A DNA stretch of 64,000 bases, from contig JAFLDH010000002.1 in the NCBI GenBank assembly GCA_017302505.1, forward strand, positions 1-64,000, in the 5' to 3' direction. Of the stretch, positions 44,565 to 53,245 are shown one piece after another (the stretch's first letter is position 1; each line of letters opens with the position of its first letter). The notes under the pieces are model-generated. The model saw only the letters and a program-made list of their open reading frames with translations, did no database searches and was not told where the DNA came from. The stretch comes from Burkholderiales bacterium (lineage in GTDB: Bacteria > Pseudomonadota > Gammaproteobacteria > Burkholderiales > Burkholderiaceae_C). The position numbers and the translations under genes are program-made.

Positions 44565-45490
44565 GCCAGTTCCCTTCTCATCGTCTTCGGCAGGCCGGCG
44601 CGGGCAATGCTGCCATGCAGCGGCTCGCCATCCAGCCACTGCGCCACCCTCGTGCGCAGGGCGATCAACGCGTCGAAGTCCAGCCCGGTGCGCACGCCCA
44701 TGCTGGCGAACAGGAAGGCCACGTCTTCGGTGGCCACGTTGCCGCTGGCACCGGGCGCATGCGGGCACCCACCGATGCCGCCCAGGCAGGCGTCGAAGCG
44801 GCGCACCCCAGTTTGCCAAGCGGCATAGACATTGGCCAGACCGAGACCGCGCGTGTCATGGAAGTGGCCACAGGTCAGCCGGTCACCGACGACGGCGAAG
44901 CTCTGCTCGAACAGGCGGCTGACCTGCAGCGGGTCAGCGTAGCCAACGGTGTCGGCCAGGCCGACGCGGTCGGCACCGGCATCCAGCACCGCCTTCAGCA
45001 GGCGCAGCACCTCGGCCTCGTCGACATGGCCCTGGATCGTGCAGCCGAAGGCCGTGCTCATGCCCACCTCGAGCAGGCAGCGCGATCCTCGCGCATCGCG
45101 CTCCGCACGGATGCGTGCGATGTCGGCCACCACCTCGTCCGGTGTCTTGCGCAGGTTGGCCAGGCTGTGCGCGTGGCTGGCGGACAACGGCAGCAGCATG
45201 GCGTCTGCCCCCGAATCGAGCGCGGCCACCGCGCCTTTCAGATTGGGCACCAGCACCGACGTGACCAGCCCGGGCAGCGTCCTGGCCACGGCCACCAGTT
45301 CGGCGGTGTCGGCCAGTTGCGGCAGCAGCCGCGCGGGCACGAACGAGCCGACCTCGATCTCGCGCTGCCCGGCTGCATGGGCTGCGCGCAGCCATTCCAG
45401 TTTCCGAGCGGTGGGCAGCGTGCGGGCGATGCTTTGCAGTCCGTCGCGCAGCCCGACTTCGCGCACGGTGACGGGTTGATGCGTACTCAT
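44561..45490 (-). CDS. HMG-CoA-lyase-family enzyme
   Basis: This is a 309-residue TIM-barrel lyase of the HMGL/DRE group. It has REVGLRDGLQ (residues 10-19) with the catalytic Arg-Asp, metal-binding HFHDTRG and the signature GGIGGCPHAPGASGN with the active-site cysteine. The reaction is a retro-Claisen cleavage of a 3-hydroxyacyl-CoA such as HMG-CoA. It is first in a leftward operon and divergent from a LysR gene. A substrate other than HMG-CoA is quite possible given the aconitase partner. Confidence 0.88.
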   Translation of the reverse strand: MSTHQPVTVREVGLRDGLQSIARTLPTARKLEWLRAAHAAGQREIEVGSFVPARLLPQLADTAELVAVARTLPGLVTSVLVPNLKGAVAALDSGADAMLLPLSASHAHSLANLRKTPDEVVADIARIRAERDARGSRCLLEVGMSTAFGCTIQGHVDEAEVLRLLKAVLDAGADRVGLADTVGYADPLQVSRLFEQSFAVVGDRLTCGHFHDTRGLGLANVYAAWQTGVRRFDACLGGIGGCPHAPGASGNVATEDVAFLFASMGVRTGLDFDALIALRTRVAQWLDGEPLHGSIARAGLPKTMRRELA

Positions 45491-45546
45491 GGGGCAACTC
45501 TAGACCTGCCGCCCTGAAGCTACCAGTGGTCATTTTTCAGCGTTTG

Positions 45547-45563
45547 CGTTCCAATTCGGAACG
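45547..45563. promoter_or_regulatory. Inverted repeat before the second LysR gene
   Basis: CGTTCC-AATTC-GGAACG is a perfect 6-bp-arm dyad ending four bases before the LysR start codon, in the divergent gap with the lyase operon. It probably serves autorepression. Confidence 0.55.
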
Positions 45564-45567
45564 TCAC

Positions 45568-46491
45568 ATGGCCCGCCCGCTCGACCCCGTATCGCTGCAC
45601 CTGTTCGTCGCCGTGTGCGAGGAAGGCAGCATTGCGCGCGCCGCCGACCGGGAGGCCTTGGTGGCATCGGCCCTGAGCAAGCGCATCGGAGCGCTCGAGG
45701 CCGAGGTGGGCGTGCCCTTGCTGGTACGGCGCCGCCGCGGCATCGAGCCGACCGCAGCGGGCGAAGCGCTGCTGGCGCGCGCCCGGGAACTGCTGTCGGC
45801 ACTTGAGCGAATGCGCAGCGAACTCGGTGCCTTTGGCCAGGGCGTGCAAGGCAGCGTTCGCGTGCTGGCGAGCCCGTCGGTGCTTGCAGAACGGTTGCCT
45901 GAGGACATCGGGCGATTCCTCGACCAGTATCCGAGACTGACCGTCAGCCTGGACGAGAAGACGAGCCCGGACATCGTGCGATCCCTGCGCGAAGGGACGG
46001 CAGACCTCGGTGTGTTGTGGGACTTTGCCGACACGAGTGGCTTGCATGTGCTGCCCTATCGCAACGATCACCTGTGCGTGGCGATGTCGCCTCAACATGC
46101 CCTGGCGCGACGGGCGTCATTGACCTATGCGGAGACCCTTGATCAGGTGTCGGTCGGTGTCGCGCCAGGGGGCCTGATGGACCAGCTGTTACGTCGGCAA
46201 GCAGCGTTGCTGGGCCGCATACCCAGTCATCGCATACAGGTGTCCAGCATCGACGCGGCCTGTCGCATCGTGGCCGCCGGACTGGGGCTGGCGGTCCTGC
46301 CCCGAGAGGTAGCGGTGCCGCATGCCGGCGCCGGGCGGCTTGCCCTGGTGGCGTTGAAGGAGCCTTGGGCAAAGCGCCGCTTCGTTGTCCTTACCCGGCC
46401 GGCCCCATTGCAATCGGCCAGCGCGCGGTTGCTGGCGCAGTTTCTGCACGGCGCGGCCGCGGATCGGGCCAGCGAACATGCCGGGCGGTGA
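45568..46491 (+). CDS. LysR-family regulator
   Basis: This is a 307-residue regulator with an N-terminal winged helix (residues 5-62, LHLFVAVCEEGSIARAA...SALSKRIGALE) and a substrate-binding domain (88-295). It is divergent from the HMGL/CoA-transferase/TctC/aconitase operon with only 77 bases between, so it is almost certainly its local regulator. Confidence 0.88.
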   Translation: MARPLDPVSLHLFVAVCEEGSIARAADREALVASALSKRIGALEAEVGVPLLVRRRRGIEPTAAGEALLARARELLSALERMRSELGAFGQGVQGSVRVLASPSVLAERLPEDIGRFLDQYPRLTVSLDEKTSPDIVRSLREGTADLGVLWDFADTSGLHVLPYRNDHLCVAMSPQHALARRASLTYAETLDQVSVGVAPGGLMDQLLRRQAALLGRIPSHRIQVSSIDAACRIVAAGLGLAVLPREVAVPHAGAGRLALVALKEPWAKRRFVVLTRPAPLQSASARLLAQFLHGAAADRASEHAGR

Positions 46492-46658
46492 GTCGGGATT
46501 GCTGTGCGTTGCGCTGGCAGGTGGGCCAGGAACGTGCTGCGCGGTTGCGCAGCGCGTCGGAGCTTAAGCGCAACTAATTCAGCATAAGCGACTTCAACTG
46601 GCCCGAATGAAGCCATGGCGTCAGACTGTGTTGTCGCCAACTGCAAGTGACTTAGCCA

Positions 46659-47042
46659 ATGTTCACCGCCACATTTACCTTCGCCAAAGGCGACTACGAC
46701 GACGAGTTTTTGCGGCTCGATGAGGCCATCGCGCAGGTTGCGCGGTCAACGCCGGGCTATTTGGGCGAAGAAGCCTGGGAGAACCCGGACTCCGGGCTCA
46801 TCTCGACCGTCTACTACTGGGATTCTCTCGAAGCCCTGCAGCGGTTGGTCGATGATCCCCGGCACTTGGCCGCCAAGCAGTTGCAGGGTCGGTGGTTGAA
46901 CGGGTACCACATCACTATCGCTCAGATTCTCAGAAGCTACGGGGATGGCGGGATCGCGCATCCGTTGAACGGGAGTCCGCTACGACCCGAAGTCGATCAA
47001 ATGCAGGCCGGTGGGCCGGTTGACGTAGCTGGCGAGCGCTGA
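46659..47042 (+). CDS. Antibiotic biosynthesis monooxygenase (ABM)-domain protein
   Basis: This is a 127-residue protein with a dimeric alpha/beta-barrel ABM fold in residues 1-95 ([56 protein letters not shown]). Such proteins act in small quinone or haem oxidation or are uncharacterised. The tail after residue 100 is unlike the family. It stands 12 nt before an SMR exporter gene and may be co-transcribed with it. Confidence 0.72.
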   Translation: MFTATFTFAKGDYDDEFLRLDEAIAQVARSTPGYLGEEAWENPDSGLISTVYYWDSLEALQRLVDDPRHLAAKQLQGRWLNGYHITIAQILRSYGDGGIAHPLNGSPLRPEVDQMQAGGPVDVAGER

Positions 47043-47053
47043 AAGAGAACGGA

Positions 47054-47431
47054 ATGCGTATTGAGTGGGTATTGCTGGTCATCGCCTGCCTGCTTGAGGT
47101 GGGCCGGGCCGTCGGCCTCAAGTACACGGCCGGTTTCACCCGGCTTGGGTCGGGCTTCGTCACGATCGTGGCCATGGTGCTGAGCGTGGCCATGCTCGGC
47201 GGCGCAATGAAGTCGCTGCCCGTCGGCACCTGTTATGCGGTCTGGGTCGGCGTCGGTGCCGTCGGTACTGCGATCCTCGGCATGGTGCTGTTCGGAGAGG
47301 TGGCCAGTGCGGGACGCCTTGCGAGGCTCGGCCTCATCCTCGCCGGCATCATTGGGCGGAAGTTGGCCATCCCCTGGCCCACCACGACTGCTCGAACCCC
47401 AACACGAGACGAATATGACTCATCCCACTGA
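47054..47431 (+). CDS. SMR-family exporter, Gdx/SugE-like, probably impaired
   Basis: This is a 125-residue four-helix small multidrug resistance protein. The Gdx/SugE features [19 protein letters not shown] (proton-binding E15) and [21 protein letters not shown] are clear, pointing to guanidinium or quaternary-ammonium export. The substrate-site Trp three residues after the Glu (EVVW in Gdx) is Arg18 here. Helix 4 reads [11 protein letters not shown], where the family has IIGLK, and a charged tail of about 18 residues follows. These changes suggest that activity is lost or altered. It overlaps the start of the next gene by 17 bases. Confidence 0.78.
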   Translation: MRIEWVLLVIACLLEVGRAVGLKYTAGFTRLGSGFVTIVAMVLSVAMLGGAMKSLPVGTCYAVWVGVGAVGTAILGMVLFGEVASAGRLARLGLILAGIIGRKLAIPWPTTTARTPTRDEYDSSH

Positions 47432-48530
47432 CCTCAAGCTCGAATCCTGGCTGGTCACCGCAGGCCGATCATCGGAACCGGGTGCGCCCCTAAACGTACC
47501 CCTCGTACCGGCTTCGAACTTCATCATCGGAGGACGACGGGAATACTCGCGGGACGACGGAACGCCGACATGGGAAGCGTTGGAGGACATCATCGGCGGC
47601 CTGGAGTCCGGCCGGGCACTGGCCTTCGCGTCCGGCATGGCGGCGATCGCGGCAGTATTCGACCAGCTGCCAGCGGGTGCTTCGGTGACGCTGCCTGACG
47701 ACTGTTACCAAGGCGTCGCGGGGCTCGTTGCGGCGGGGGCGGAGCGTGGTCGATGGCGTGTTCGACGGGTGCCGCTGCATGACACGGCCGGCTGGCTCGA
47801 TGCATGCAAGACAGCAGATCTTGTCTGGCTCGAGTCGCCGTCGAACCCGCTATTGGGCGTTGCCGACCTTGAGACGATTTGTGCCGCACCCCGCAAAGCT
47901 CGGGCAATCGTCGCGGTGGACAACACCTTCGCGACGTCTTAGAACCAGCGGCCCTTGGACTTCGGCGCCACGGTGTCGCTGCAGTCTGCGACGAAGTTCA
48001 TTGGCGGTCATTCCGATCTGCTGGCGGGGGTAGCGACGACGAATGATCAGGCACTGTGGCACGCCCTCAAGAAGTCGCGCGAACTGACCGGAGCCACACC
48101 CGGCACCCTGGAGTGCTACCTTGCCGTTCGCGGTGCCCGTACGATGGCTTTGCGTTTGCAGCGCGCCCAGGCCTCGGCCATGGAACTGGCGGAACGCCTG
48201 CACGCCCATCCAGCAGTGGAAGTGACGCGCTATCCAGGTCTGGCGTCGCATCCCACGCACGCCACGGCGAAGCGCGTCCTCAAGGGTTATGGCCCCATAA
48301 TCTCGTTCGACGTCCGTGGTGGTATGGCGGCGGCAGATGCTGCCTGTCGCACCGTCCGACTCATTCGGCATGCAACCAGCCTCGGTGCCGTCGAGTCGAC
48401 GATGGAGCGGCGAGCGGCGATACCCGGCCAGGAGCATCTGCCCCCATCGCTGCTACGCCTCAGCGTCGGCATCGAAGACGTCGAGGACCTATGGAAAGAC
48501 CTCGATAAGGCGCTGCGCGCAGCAAGTTGA
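47415..48530 (+). pseudogene. Cystathionine gamma-synthase/lyase-family PLP enzyme with one internal TAG
   Basis: The full-length product would be 371 residues. Part one (175 residues) has ESGRALAFASGMAAI and VAIVAVDNTFAT-type cofactor contacts (VWLESPSNP, AIVAVDNTF). A TAG at 47940-47942 replaces the Leu codon expected in DNTFATPLNQRPL. Part two continues in the same frame with the PLP lysine in LQSATKFIGGHSD and the C-terminal domain. Apart from the stop the frame is intact, which suggests a recent inactivation, a sequencing error or readthrough. The family handles homoserine/cysteine sulfur transfer. Confidence 0.85.
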
Positions 48531-48606
48531 TCAGCCTGCCGGTGTTATTGCCATCGCGACGTCGGAGGTCCGCTTGGGAAATCGGTGGAGGACCGCAACG
48601 GGTCGA

Positions 48607-48720
48607 CTTGTTGAGGTTGGCACCTCGAAGACCGGCCATTGAGGTCGCGCCGATTCGAGAGACTGCTGTCAGCCACGGCCGCGAAGTGGGTGTCCCGGCC
48701 AGGAACTGTCGTTTGCCAAA
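48607..48720. repeat. Dispersed repeat, copy B
   Basis: This shares ordered blocks with copy A (33672-33795): CTCGAAGACC, GACTGCTGTCAGCCA, GGCCGCGAA and CCCGGCCAGGAACTGTCG (48694-48711). It fills the gap between the PLP-enzyme and patatin genes. Confidence 0.65.
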
Positions 48721-48747
48721 GACCTCTGTGGTGACTCGAAACACTGC

Positions 48748-50148
48748 TTAGTGTCCCAGAGCGCTCGTCAACCTGGAGGCTATGTGCGCCCGAAGGGCTG
48801 GGCTGGCCCGCGCGGCGTCGCGGCCGGCCGCGATGGCCTCGTCCACCTGGGCCGTCGAAAGAGTCAGGCGCGTCGGCATCGCCCGCAGGCTCGCGGCACG
48901 CTCGGGCGGCAGGCTCTCGGGGCTGATCGTCTCGACGACAACTTGCAGGTCGTCGCACGCACAGCGCTCGCCGGCTGGCACCAGCGCGTGCACGCGGGCC
49001 TCGTCCAAGCCGCAACGAAAGCGCACCAGGTCCTGCTGCCAACGGCGCGCCATGTACCGGAAGGCCGTGGTACTCAGGCGCGTGGCCGAAACAATGGCGG
49101 CATCGGCAGCGGCGATGCCCACGTCCAGCCCGCCCGGACCTTCTGGCCGCAAGACCCAATCGCCGGCCGGCGCCCGGCCGGCATCGACGATGAGGAACAA
49201 CATGCGCCGCAACCGCACCGCGTCGGCCTCGGTGAGCGGGCCATGCGGCGTGCCGGACAGCACCCGAGCGACAAGGATGCTGGCGAGGCCCTGATTGTCG
49301 GTAAGGCCGCCGTCGGCGAGCTTCAGATAGCGCACCCGTGCCGGGTCGCGGTAGTCCCGGATGGCCTGGGCCACCGAGGCGGCGGTGTCGGTGGCGGCAC
49401 TGGCGGTGCCATGCAGCGGTGCCGTCAACTGCGGCAGTGGCGTCAGACAGGACTAGGGATGGGTGCGCAGCACCACCGGCACGAACACCAAGGGCACCGC
49501 CATTGAGGCCGCCACCGCCTCGGACACCGGCAGCGCCGAGAGGTCACTGCACAAAGCGAGGAACGCAGGCGGCGTGAACGGGAACGGGATCCGGTGGTAC
49601 AGGTCGGTGGCGTTGATCCAGACGTCGGGCTTGTTGCGCCGATACAAGTCGGCGAAGGTGGCGCCGCGGAACACTTCGGTGTCCAGGCGCAGAGCCAGGT
49701 TGCTGCGGTCGTTCAACCCGCCGGCCACCAGCCGAGACAGACTCGAGGGCGAGAGCCAGTCCAGCCGCAGGTCGCGCTCCAGGTCCTGCAGCAGCACGCG
49801 CTCACGGAAGTGCAGCAAGCCGCTGCGCCCGTGCAAGCCCACATAGGCGGCCGTGAGCGAACCACCCGACACGCTGGAGATAAAGGTCAGTTCATCGAAG
49901 ACGTCGGCTTCGGGCGCGTCGTCACTGGCCAACGCCTGAAGGACACCCAGCCCGAAGGCGGCGGCCCGAAGGCCACCGCCCGAGAGCGACAGACCGATCA
50001 CCCGCTCGCCGACGATATCGCGCGGCTTTGCTGCCTGCGCCACGAAGGCAGGCGTCACCGGCACGTTGCGCGGTGCGTTGTCGAAGGTCGGCGTCGCGCA
50101 GCCGGCCAGCAGCGCTGGCAGCAGCAGCCAGGGTCGACGCCAGCCCAT
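48748..50148 (-). pseudogene. Patatin-like phospholipase lipoprotein with one internal TAG
   Basis: The full-length product would be about 466 residues. The first part has a lipobox (LLAGC, residues 13-17), the oxyanion segment SLSGGGLRAAAFG and the nucleophile serine in SSVSGGSL. A TAG at 49455-49453 interrupts it after VPVVLRTHP. The same frame continues to the catalytic aspartate in LADGGLTDNQG and a normal end at 48748. The stop thus separates the two catalytic residues. It starts one base into the stop of the upstream hydrolase gene, as the last gene of a leftward operon. Confidence 0.83.
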
Positions 50149-51047
50149 CAAGCCGGGGACGCGGCCAGCCGCCCGGCGTGTCGCCGGCAGAAGGCCACGA
50201 TCTCGGCGACCACGGCGGCCGGCTGCTCCTCGGCGATCAGATGGCCGGCGTCGGGAATGGTGGCGCCTTCGACGGTGGTCACGAGGCCGTCGAACTGCTC
50301 GCGCACGCCGGGGTGCCCGTGTTGCCCGTTCAAGGCCAGCAGCGGCACGCTGAGCACGCGGCCGGCCAGCGCGTCGACGATCTGCTGGCCGGTGCGCAGG
50401 CTGTCGCGATACCAGCCGAAGGATCCATGCAAGCCGCCCGGGGTGCGCAGCCCGCGTACGATCTCGGCCTTGTCTTCGGGGCTGATGCTGCGCGGGTCCG
50501 CCACCATCGCGGTGAGCAGATGGTCGACCATGCGCTCTTCCTTGCCCTCCCAGAGCATCGCCGCCACATGGGGCGTGGCATTGAAGGCGAACCACCAGTA
50601 GACGAACGGGTTGTCGGCGCGAGAGGCGGTGAAACGCTCGAGATTGAAGCCCAGCAGCGGCTCGTCGAAGTAGCCCACGCCCAGCACCTCGTCAGGATGA
50701 TGGGCGGCGTACAGCAGCGCCACGGGGGCGCCCATGTCATGGCCCATCACGAAGGCTTGGCGATGGCCCAGGGTGTGCAGCAGCGCGCGCAGGTCGTCCT
50801 TGATGGTCAGGCCGTCATAGCCGGCGTCGGGCTTGGCGCTGTCACCGTAGCCCCGTGCGTCGGGCACGATGACCGTGAAATGCTCGGCCAGCGCCGGCAT
50901 CACTTTGCGCCAGCTGTAGGAACTGCCGAGCCAGCCGTGCAGCAACAACAGCGCGGGGCCCTGGCCGCCAACGGCCACGTGCAGCAGCACGCCGTTGACG
51001 AACAGCTTCATGTGGTGGAACGACGGAGACGAGGTTGCATTGTTCAT
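50148..51047 (-). CDS. Alpha/beta hydrolase, epoxide-hydrolase-like
   Basis: This is a 299-residue enzyme. The oxyanion motif is LLLHGWLGSS (near 35-44), the nucleophile is D104 in MGHDMGA and the catalytic histidine is in PDAGHLIAEE. An Asp nucleophile points to epoxide hydrolase or haloalkane dehalogenase chemistry. It lies between the pirin and patatin genes in a leftward operon. ATG codons at 51047 and 51011 (MKLFVNG) both fit; the longer is given. Confidence 0.82.
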   Translation of the reverse strand: MNNATSSPSFHHMKLFVNGVLLHVAVGGQGPALLLLHGWLGSSYSWRKVMPALAEHFTVIVPDARGYGDSAKPDAGYDGLTIKDDLRALLHTLGHRQAFVMGHDMGAPVALLYAAHHPDEVLGVGYFDEPLLGFNLERFTASRADNPFVYWWFAFNATPHVAAMLWEGKEERMVDHLLTAMVADPRSISPEDKAEIVRGLRTPGGLHGSFGWYRDSLRTGQQIVDALAGRVLSVPLLALNGQHGHPGVREQFDGLVTTVEGATIPDAGHLIAEEQPAAVVAEIVAFCRRHAGRLAASPA

Positions 51048-51057
51048 GGTCGTTACC

Positions 51058-51978
51058 TCAGGGGCGGCCGGCCGGTGCGCGGCCGAAGGGCTGCAAGGTG
51101 CCGAAGCGACCCGCGGCGTGGTCGGCCGCGAAGCGCATCAACTGCTGTCGATGGCTGGCCACGAACGGGCCGTGCATCAGGCGCGGTTGCGGCAGGGGAG
51201 TGCCAGCGAAGACGATGAGGCGGGCACCTTCAGGGCCCGCTGCCAGAGCGAGCAGGTCGCCGTCGGCACGGGTGCGCAGCAGCTGGCCGGCTTGCGCACG
51301 AAGCCCGCCGGCGTCGAGCGTGCCGCCCAGCATGAAGACGATGGCATGGTCGGACGCCGGCAGCGCCAGCTCGCAACGGGTCTGCGGCGGCATCGTCATG
51401 TCGAGCAGCGACACCGCGGTCGGCAGCGCCAGCGGCGACGCCACGCCCGCCACGCTGCCGAGCACCACCCGCACGTCGGCGCCGGACAGATTCAGGCGTG
51501 GCACCTGCTCGGCTGCCAGGTGCAACGCCTCAGGGGGGCGCTCGCGCTGCGCCTCGGGCAGGTCGATCCAGATCTGGAAGCCCTGTGCCAGTGGTCCTTC
51601 GACTTCGGGTTGCTCCTCATGCAGCACGCCTCGGCCAGCCACCGTCACATGCAGCGCACCTGGCGCGATGCGGTTGCGTGTGCCAATCGAGTCCTGGTTG
51701 ACAAAGCCGATCTCGCTCTCGGGCAGGATGTAGGTGGCCACCATGAAGCCGGCATGCGGGTGCGGAGGAAAGGTGGCGCCACGCATCGCATACAGCGACA
51801 CCATCAGGAACGGGTCGAGATCGGGGCTGGTTGCGCTGAGCTGCGCGTCGCGGGTGACGAGGTTCGGACCGAGTCGGCGTTCCGCCAACGTATCGACTGC
51901 CGCCACGGAGCGGGCGACAGCGCCCTTGCGCGGGGTGGCGATGGGGTGCATGGAGGCGGACTCGCTGCTGTCGGACAT
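51058..51978 (-). CDS. Pirin-family protein
   Basis: This is a 306-residue bicupin. The N-terminal cupin has PHPHAGFMVATYILPE and a later Glu/His segment (GRGVLHEEQP), together giving the usual metal site of pirins (two His of HPHAG plus His and Glu). Bacterial pirins often act as quercetin dioxygenases or redox sensors. It is the first gene of the pirin-hydrolase-patatin operon and divergent from a LysR gene. Confidence 0.85.
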   Translation of the reverse strand: MSDSSESASMHPIATPRKGAVARSVAAVDTLAERRLGPNLVTRDAQLSATSPDLDPFLMVSLYAMRGATFPPHPHAGFMVATYILPESEIGFVNQDSIGTRNRIAPGALHVTVAGRGVLHEEQPEVEGPLAQGFQIWIDLPEAQRERPPEALHLAAEQVPRLNLSGADVRVVLGSVAGVASPLALPTAVSLLDMTMPPQTRCELALPASDHAIVFMLGGTLDAGGLRAQAGQLLRTRADGDLLALAAGPEGARLIVFAGTPLPQPRLMHGPFVASHRQQLMRFAADHAAGRFGTLQPFGRAPAGRP

Positions 51979-52024
51979 GTCTGCATGCTCGGGGCGATGT
52001 GGATGTTGAACAAGCGCGCACTTG

Positions 52025-52039
52025 TGGACACACTGTCCA
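52025..52039. promoter_or_regulatory. Inverted repeat in the pirin/LysR gap
   Basis: TGGACA-CAC-TGTCCA is a perfect 6-bp-arm dyad in the 91-nt gap between the divergent genes. It is a good LysR operator candidate. Confidence 0.55.
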
Positions 52040-52069
52040 AACTACCGAACAATCAACCCGGATAGCTGT

Positions 52070-52993
52070 ATGACCATCCGCCCTGCACCGAACCGTGACC
52101 TCAATGACGTGTTGGCTTTCACGCACGTGGCCGACAGCGGCAGCTTCACGCGTGCCGCCGAACGGCTGGGCTGGCCCAAAAGCAGCGTCAGCCACCGCGT
52201 GGCCCGGCTGGAGGAGTGCCTTGGCGCACGGCTGCTCGAGCGCAGCACGCGACGATTGCGCCTCACCGACGTGGGCGCGCGTTTCCACGAGCACACCCGT
52301 CGTGTGCTGCAGGAGCTTGACATGGCCGCGGCCACGGTGGCCAGCTTCCGAGCGCGACCGCAAGGCCGGCTGCGCGTGAGCGCCTCGGTGGTGCTCGGGC
52401 AATCGCTGCTGCCGGCGATGCTGGCGGAATACGCAGCGGCCTACCCCGAGGTGGAACTGTTCGTCGACCTCGCCAACCGCCGGGTCGACCTGCTCGAGGA
52501 GGGCATCGACCTCGCCATCCGTGCCGGCGAGCTACCTGACTCGAGCCTGGTGTCACGCCGTCTAGGCAGTGCGACGGCGCGCCTGTATGCAGCGCCGGCC
52601 TATCTTCGCCGGCATTGCACGCCGCTTGAACCCGACGAACTGGACGGGCATATCCTGATCGACAACGCGCCTGCAGCGGCCACGCCATGCTGGAATCTGA
52701 CGCACGATGATGGGCGCACGCAGTCGATCCTGACGCGCTTTGTTCTGGCGGCCAATGACGCGGCGTTGCTGCGGGAACTGGCGGCCACCGGTGCAGGCAT
52801 CGTCACGCTGCCCGCCTTCGTGGCGGCGCCGGCCGTCGCCACAGGGCAGCTGGTGCCGATACTGCAGGGCTGGGCGACCCGGCGGGTCGATGTGCAGGCT
52901 GTTTTCCCGTCGCACAAGAGCCTGTCGCCGGCACTGCGGGCGTTTGTCGACCTGGCCGTGGTGCGCCTGGGTGCGGCATTGGACGGCAGCTGA
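52070..52993 (+). CDS. LysR-family regulator
   Basis: This is a 307-residue regulator. The winged helix is residues 10-68 (VLAFTHVADSGSFTRAAERLG) and the binding domain 97-300. It resembles the large AaeR/DsdC-like group of LysR proteins common in proteobacteria. It is divergent from the pirin operon, which it probably controls. Its ligand is unknown. Confidence 0.87.
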   Translation: MTIRPAPNRDLNDVLAFTHVADSGSFTRAAERLGWPKSSVSHRVARLEECLGARLLERSTRRLRLTDVGARFHEHTRRVLQELDMAAATVASFRARPQGRLRVSASVVLGQSLLPAMLAEYAAAYPEVELFVDLANRRVDLLEEGIDLAIRAGELPDSSLVSRRLGSATARLYAAPAYLRRHCTPLEPDELDGHILIDNAPAAATPCWNLTHDDGRTQSILTRFVLAANDAALLRELAATGAGIVTLPAFVAAPAVATGQLVPILQGWATRRVDVQAVFPSHKSLSPALRAFVDLAVVRLGAALDGS

Positions 52994-53245
52994 CCCAGGC
53001 GCTCCCCCGTAGGAGCGTCGCATCAAGGGCTGTCTGTGCTCCCGACATGGTCACATCCACAGGAAGCGGTCAGGCGGCGCGCGGCGGTCGAATTTCACGT
53101 CCCGCAAGCCTCGATCGCCCTTGATTTGATCGCAACCTGCACACATCGCGAAAATTCAGGCGCAGAATCCCATCTACCCGGGTCGGCTCGGCGACGGAAA
53201 CCATCGTAGTCGGGGCGACCAGGCCCGTGGCACAGGAGGTGTCGC

